DNA of 23,287 bases from Phoronis australis (Eukaryota > Phoronida > Phoronidae): NCBI GenBank assembly GCA_002633005.1, contig NMRA01001116.1:1-23287 (forward strand), read 5' to 3'. The notes beneath the pieces are model-generated. The model was not told the DNA's origin and made no database searches. It was given only the letters and a program-made list of their open reading frames with translations. Shown one piece after another: positions 18,441-23,287 of the stretch. The translations under genes and the position numbers were made by a program. Within the stretch, counting starts at the first letter, position 1; each line of letters starts with the position of its first letter.

Positions 18441-20943
18441 AATTATAATCACTCAAGCCATATTCAGCTTCATAACCGTGTTTTTCAATGAACTAACCTT
18501 TGATAACCGATAGACATTAAACTGGGGCTTATCATTATCAAAGGTAATTCACTTCGTCGTACATGGGACTAAAACAGTCCTAGGCAAGTTAATGCAAATT
18601 CAACGGTTTTTTAACAGAGCAAAACATGATGTTTGCATTCCTCAATATTAACATTTAACAACAACCATCATAAGGTTACATAAGACCTTACTGACATATC
18701 TGTACATTTAGCCAAATATACCTAAAACTTTGGAATTTAGCTCACAGCCAAAGTATATATTTTCTGAATGTAGAATTTACACAGAACTTAATAGTTGACA
18801 AAATACCAATCTGCCATTAAAAAGCTCAAGTAAAATTTAGAACAAATGGAAAGTACATTCAAAGCAAAACGACGAGATCCATTACAAATTTCATATGATA
18901 TAAATGCTACAAATAAATTCTCAATATCCTTGTCATAGTTTTTTTTTCTAAATTATCGTTTCCTTTATATTTCATGCAACTTTTAAGTTTTTCACAAAAA
19001 TTAGTTTTTTGATAATCCCCAATGCAAAAATGGAACATTTTAAACCAAATCCTAACAGTATTTTGTAGCATAGTGCATAACGCGTAAAATCTTTAAGCTG
19101 AATGTAACTTAGTTCAGCCACTTCTGAGGTACTATATTATATGATGTTCCATGTGATATGACGTCACTGGCGCGAGCAGTTAGGCAACTGAGAACGAAGG
19201 GCCGTTCGAAAAAGTTTGATTACGCGAGTATTTATTTGTTTGAGGAAATAAAGACATGAACAACCTCCTAAGGTGTCTCTCTATGCGTAAAGGGTACTAA
19301 TCTCAACATAATCAGAGTGAGTAATAATTCGCCAAAAAGCCTCCGGCGTATATGAAGGGCCTTTGGGATGACTACCGTCTATACTGCGACCACTTGAGAA
19401 GTCTAGCCTAGACATAAACTTACAGGTAGCCGCAAAAGACAATTAGCTGTTTGAATAGCTGTATAAAGACAAACAACTTTACACCAAGGTTAGTTACCTT
19501 GTAGTAAGGCTTAGCAAGTGAGCAAAAAATGGTCACTGTATATTGCCGGGTACAGGGAAATAGGACAAGAAAACAACACCAAAACAAGAACTAATCATGA
19601 ACTGCAAATATCTTGACATTAGACGATGACCATCGTCTCTATCCAGATTGTCTCCCTTGACCTATGACTATGTACAGAGACGCAACACGTGAAATTATAC
19701 TTCGTTTATCAAAAGACATTGCTGTACACGAAGTGCAACTCTGAACGGAACATTCTAATCTCCAAAAACTTGACAGCATTCTACAACTTAACATTTCTAT
19801 ATCAGTACAACACCTAGACAGAGACAACGGTAACATTCTATTTCTACGCAATGTTCGCGTTCTGCAAACAATGTTCGTCAGCTGATTACAAAATAGATTT
19901 CACTGGCCTAACAGGATCACTGCAGCTTAAAAAGTATCGTGGATAACATGCTTTAAAAAGTATACAGACGTAATCTTTACAAACTTTAGATCTGTGTGTA
20001 GTGTAAAACTCACTGAAACAAGACGAGTGTAGTTTCCCGCCTAACGCTGAACAGAGAGCTCCGTCGACACGTCCGACTGCTATCAAATAGCTTCGTCGTC
20101 TGCGTTAAAAGCGTCACGTGCGACTGATAGTGTCCTGGCGATTTTCCAAATGGGTCATCAAGCAAAGCACTCGGGTTTGTCGCAACCATGCAAGGTACAC
20201 GAGATTCATTGTACCAACTACAACCACAGCAGAAATCCAAGCAAACTCGCTTGCTACATAGGCTTCTAACGCAAACAATTGCGGCCAAATTCAGAAATTA
20301 ACGGTTATGTACAACATCTCTTCAGAAATTTAGCTCCCCCGGGTCATTGCAACGCCGTCAGGTGATGCCCTCTGACGGTCGCTACGGTAAATGTACGTCT
20401 TGGAGCAACAAGATCGTTTCGTCACTAGTTCATAGTTCTCGTTTATCAATAGTCTATGGTCAGTTCACGAGTCAGCTCAAGAAAGAAAACCAATTATTAA
20501 AATCTGGAATGATCTCTTGGTATTGTCTTTCATGGTTAAAATTACAAATAGTACAATGTCGTGTTGTTCGTCAAAAAACATGCTTGGGGAAGTAATCTGA
20601 CAGCATCTCAGTAAGATACTATAATTGGAAGTGATCGCGAACAAAATAAACGCTGTGCACTTCAGATGCGTACATATTGTCGACTGGTACGAATGAAAAC
20701 GGTTTTCTTCATAGTTTCGCAGTCACCAACAGTTTTGAAGTCTTTTTAACCAGTCCGTTGGTCATTCCCCCTCTGCATGTAGTTACCAATAGTGCGACCT
20801 AAAATAAACGTCCCCTGATTGGTCGCCTCTGGCTGCTCCTGGGTGCCCCTGTACGCCGAGCCGCAAAGCGTGACGATGCCTCAGCCGAGAAAATCTCTGG
20901 AACATAACGGAAAGGACAAAATACAATATCAAAAAGAACAACA
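18441..20943. other. Intron and upstream region of the TRIM gene, no further gene recognised
   Basis: AT-rich up to about 19100, then a somewhat more GC-rich patch. It includes a perfect cAMP-response-type palindrome TGACGTCA at 19159-19166 next to GGCGCGAGC, which could belong to the TRIM promoter. Minus frames at 20010-20288 and 19639-19851 and a plus frame at 20347-20595 have no recognisable family pattern. The upstream exon could not be located. Confidence 0.4.
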
Positions 20944-21102
20944 GTGGCGCAATTAGGGGGGGGGTTAGGGAGCCATGCCCCCCTCCCCCTAAAATTCTAC
21001 CTGATTCCATTTGGCAGTTCTGGGAATGTCTGGCGGAAAAAAAATCCTGGCCAGTAATCAGCCTTGCCCCTCCCAAACAACTCAAAATACTAAATCCGCC
21101 GC
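20944..21102. mobile_element. Small fold-back element (MITE-like) with G/C tracts
   Basis: The left end GTGGCGCAATTAG (20944-20956) and the reverse complement of the right end, GCGGCGGATTTAG (21102-21090), match at 10 of 13 positions. Immediately inside the left end a G-run (TTAGGGGGGGGG) can pair with CCCCCTCCCCCTAA (20980-20993). Short elements beginning with a GTGGCGGAT-type end and a G-run recur in many marine invertebrate genomes, to my recollection. No coding capacity and no clear target-site duplication. Confidence 0.5.
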
Positions 21103-21510
21103 AAAATATCCACAAGTTCGGATACGCAACAATGTGTGAAACAGCTGTTTCATGATCAAGTTATTGTTACTTTCTCAAATTTACAAAACACAACTTCCAG
21201 TGATTATCTTGCCTCAAACTGTCATTGATAAGCTAAAACAGATACATATATGTAGGGCCCACTCGTCAAAGTCACAGGCAAACCTCAGAAATCTTAAACT
21301 TGAATGACAGTGAAATATAATTGGCGTATCACTGGTCATGTTCATCACTTTTTTCATTACTTTCATATCCCCTGGCTGCTTATAGCAAGGGTTTTCAGCG
21401 CTCGTGTGCAATGCAGACCTCGGTTTGTCTGTTTTTCTAATAGGAGCACAGTCCCAGAAATCCCTTTGACACTATATCCGCGTTCTCATTCACTGCCTTG
21501 CACATATGCA
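21103..21510. other. Intergenic, no gene recognised
   Basis: Nothing assignable. Overlapping frames on both strands (65 to 105 codons) are without motif. Confidence 0.5.
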
Positions 21511-21700
21511 TTGGCGGATCTAAGATACCATAAGGGGGTCCAACATGTTGCCTCGGCAGTGGCGGATCTACCCCCGTTTTCAGCAAGGGGGCTTAGGATT
21601 CCTGCCAAGGTCGAATCCTAGGCGCGTGGCGCCGAGCGGCAGGAGGTCGGGAGGGGGGTTTCCCTTCCCGTGTAAGATTTTTTTTTGTTTTTGTAGCCAA
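21511..21700 (+). repeat. Remnant of a GGCGGATCTA-type repeat family
   Basis: TTGGCGGATCTA occurs at 21511-21522 and GTGGCGGATCTA at 21559-21570, in the same orientation. Both are followed by G- or C-runs (AAGGGGGTCC; CCCCCG...AAGGGGG). The second resembles the left end of the 20944-21102 element. Downstream lies a GC-rich stretch (GGCGCGTGGCGCCGAGC) and then a T-run at about 21680. No matching right end was found, so it is probably truncated. Confidence 0.4.
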
Positions 21701-22263
21701 ATAGGGAAATTTCCATGCATCCTGGTAAGTTTCTGGCACTTAACATGTCTCTGGAGTTTTTCTTAAGATAATTAAAAACCCTTCACGATTTCGTCAGATG
21801 AACTTGACACATAAGTTTCGTGAAACCATATTGTGCACATCTGGGTATGAGTCACGTCACCAGCAAAAATTTTTGTTGGAACATCTGCTTACACACACCT
21901 TTTTTAGCATACGAAAAGTCGTATACGGAAAAGTGTGGTGTGTATACAGGGGTTTAGACAATTTCCAAATATTCAAGAGCATAATTAAGGATCACCGACG
22001 GGGCGTAAAAACTTGAATATCAGATGATCGCGTAACAGCAGCCTCAAGTTGTTTAAGAACGAAGAACTGTACTATTAGTCCGGAAATAAACATGTGTTCT
22101 GTCTCGTTGCGAGAAAAACTGGCGAACGATGCTGCTCTCAACTCATAGTCTATTATTAAAAGCGACAATAAATAATTAGGGATCACTTTATTAAGCTGAA
22201 TCACGTTGACAACAATTGAAAAACGTCAAATCTATCAGGAAACAAATTATCTGAAAACAGTTT
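21701..22263. other. Intergenic, no gene recognised
   Basis: No motif-bearing frame and no clear repeat. AT-rich with scattered CpG. Confidence 0.5.
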
Positions 22264-22586
22264 CACGAAACCAAAACATCCTGTGCACAGTGGTGAAAAG
22301 ATACACTGGACTAGTTTGCAGAGGGACCAGATGTACACTGAGAGTACACAAAAAGCTGACCTGGTCCGTCACGAGACCAAGAGTACACCTGTGATTATTA
22401 ACCCTATAAAAATAGTCAATCTGTCGCGGGACCAAACAGTACTGGCTGAGATAAATAGTTTTACAAAGCACACTTTGGTAAAAAAATCACAAGACTAGTC
22501 GCCGAGGGACCAGAAGGACACTGAAACTCAACATCTACACAAATCAAGCTGGCCTGGTCCGTCGCGAGACCTAAAGTGTACTATGC
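22264..22586 (+). repeat. Direct-repeat cluster with conserved inverted GGACCAG/CTGGTCC pairs
   Basis: Two longer copies start GACTAGT (22309 to about 22393, and 22493 to about 22586; offset 184). Both contain GGACCAG and, 30 to 40 nt later, CTGGTCC (22324-22330 with 22361-22367; 22507-22513 with 22554-22560), followed by a GTC(A/G)CGAGACC block. That CRCGRRACC block occurs four times in all: 22264-22272, 22370-22378, 22425-22433 and 22563-22571, usually followed by A/T-rich AGTAC or TGTAC sequence. It looks like a decayed short tandem array in which each copy can form a stem. Confidence 0.65.
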
Positions 22587-22672
22587 AAAAAATTTTGAAT
22601 TGAGAACTTCTCTCTAAAATTTTAATCCCCAGTGGTTACTCATACGTTAGTCCTATCCTTCTATTGTCTAGA

Positions 22673-22909
22673 CTACTGAGGAATTTGTATATCGGATCCA
22701 ATGATTTGCTCGTCTTGGAACCATTCTACCCAGATATCTTCGATGTTTGTTCCCAACGCTTGCACTCCGTCAACTGCTGTGTCAATGAGCTTGTAAGCCT
22801 GTGCAATGTCAGCATCTCGTTTCGCAGCTCAGTTGACACTAAGACCCTTGAGGTTGCCAAGTCCATTCAAAAGACTTACATGCGCAACTAAATGTGATCC
22901 GTTCATCAT
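22673..22909 (-). pseudogene. Coding-like segment with an internal stop, unknown product
   Basis: On the minus strand, from an ATG at 22909-22907, the frame runs 26 codons, meets TGA (22831-22829), then continues 51 codons to TAG (22675-22673). The second part has a balanced, soluble-protein-like composition (for example DIAQAYKLIDTAVDGVQALG) and is less AT-rich than its surroundings. The plus strand of the same interval is also open (22664-22891), preceded by an acceptor-like TCCTTCTATTGTCTAG, so the strand is uncertain. I do not recognise either peptide. It could be a broken gene copy, one exon of a gene, or chance. Confidence 0.25.
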
Positions 22910-23287
22910 GGACTACTTCAAACCTTGACGAAGCATCCCAGGACCTATTTGCATCTCTTGCAATTTTCGAAATAAACGTACATGTACCAATGTCTGAACG
23001 CTTGAAACCCGAAGTACTAATATCAAATAAATGCCCATGGGCATGAGCGTTTCATCGGGTGAGCCTTTCTGTGGAAATTCCCAGTATAGAAGACGGCAGT
23101 GTGCTTATTGCAGGCAGACAGACGGTAGGTGTTGAGGTCGGAACTAGGGCTCCTTAGGAGGCCTATTGAACATCGCACGAGTCCCGCAAGACTTTGTTGT
23201 GAAAGAACAGCCTGCCCGCAATTTCTGGCACTGTACACTTTTCGCAAATGCGGTCACTTTCTCAATGTGAGTGCCCCCTTGGTCATT
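22910..23287. other. Right edge, no gene recognised
   Basis: A 74-codon minus frame (23023-23247) has no recognisable pattern. The stretch from about 23040 is more GC-rich than average and may belong to a gene or repeat continuing past the window. Confidence 0.4.

Noticed and set aside
18423-18452. Upstream ATG (18452) extending the TRIM protein by ten residues
   Set aside because: The added residues (MIIIIFCLQD) are the translation of a splice acceptor tract, and the next ATG is in a strong initiation context right after it.
21605-21625. B-box-like GGTCGAATCC as a tRNA gene
   Set aside because: It lacks one T of the GGTTCGA core, has no A box at the right spacing, and sits in a GC-rich repeat remnant.
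1-23287. CRISPR arrays, prokaryotic operons or phage genes
   Set aside because: No regularly spaced repeats, ribosome-binding sites or compact gene runs are present; all gene evidence is eukaryotic.

Overview
The window reads as nuclear DNA of an invertebrate animal. The evidence is a TRIM protein gene with a splice acceptor just before its start codon, a long-exon TPR protein of a type found in marine invertebrates, a decayed Penelope-like retroelement, a decayed LINE tail, AT-rich intergenic DNA and several fold-back or tandem repeats. No bacterial or phage gene organisation is visible. The phylum cannot be fixed from this sequence; a cnidarian, lophotrochozoan, hemichordate or lancelet would all fit.

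Layout. (1) 1-2772, plus strand: the 3' part of a large gene. A helical module like that following the nucleotidyltransferase in GlnD/DUF294-type proteins comes first, then a long array of kinesin-light-chain-type TPRs. The gene continues past the left edge. (2) 3029 to about 4400, plus strand: a 5'-truncated, frameshifted Penelope-like element (PLE) with reverse transcriptase, a GIY-YIG endonuclease remnant, a 31-bp internal tandem duplication and a hammerhead-like core near its 3' end. (3) About 4400-13000: mostly unrecognised AT-rich DNA with a 30-bp-arm inverted repeat, a 31-bp tandem duplication, palindromes and a short microsatellite. (4) 13020-13138: a weak candidate terminal exon. (5) 13869-14251: a decayed LINE C-terminus, followed at once by two head-to-tail copies of a unit of about 1 kb (14240-16271). 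(6) 16623-18422, minus strand: an intact TRIM gene (RING, B-box 2, coiled coil, NHL-like propeller; 599 aa), with an intron just upstream of its ATG. (7) 18440-23287: upstream DNA of the TRIM gene, a G/C-tract fold-back element (20944-21102), related GGCGGATCTA motifs, a direct-repeat cluster (22264-22586) and a coding-like minus-strand segment broken by a stop (22673-22909).

The two real genes, the TPR/GlnD-like protein and the TRIM, both belong to classes often expanded in invertebrates and linked to signalling, ubiquitin or defence roles. They are 14 kb apart on opposite strands, and nothing shows that they act together. I see no convincing new multi-gene system. The points most worth checking are the GlnD-like/TPR fusion, the PLE with a ribozyme-like core, the dimeric repeat after the LINE tail, and the repeat cluster near the right end.
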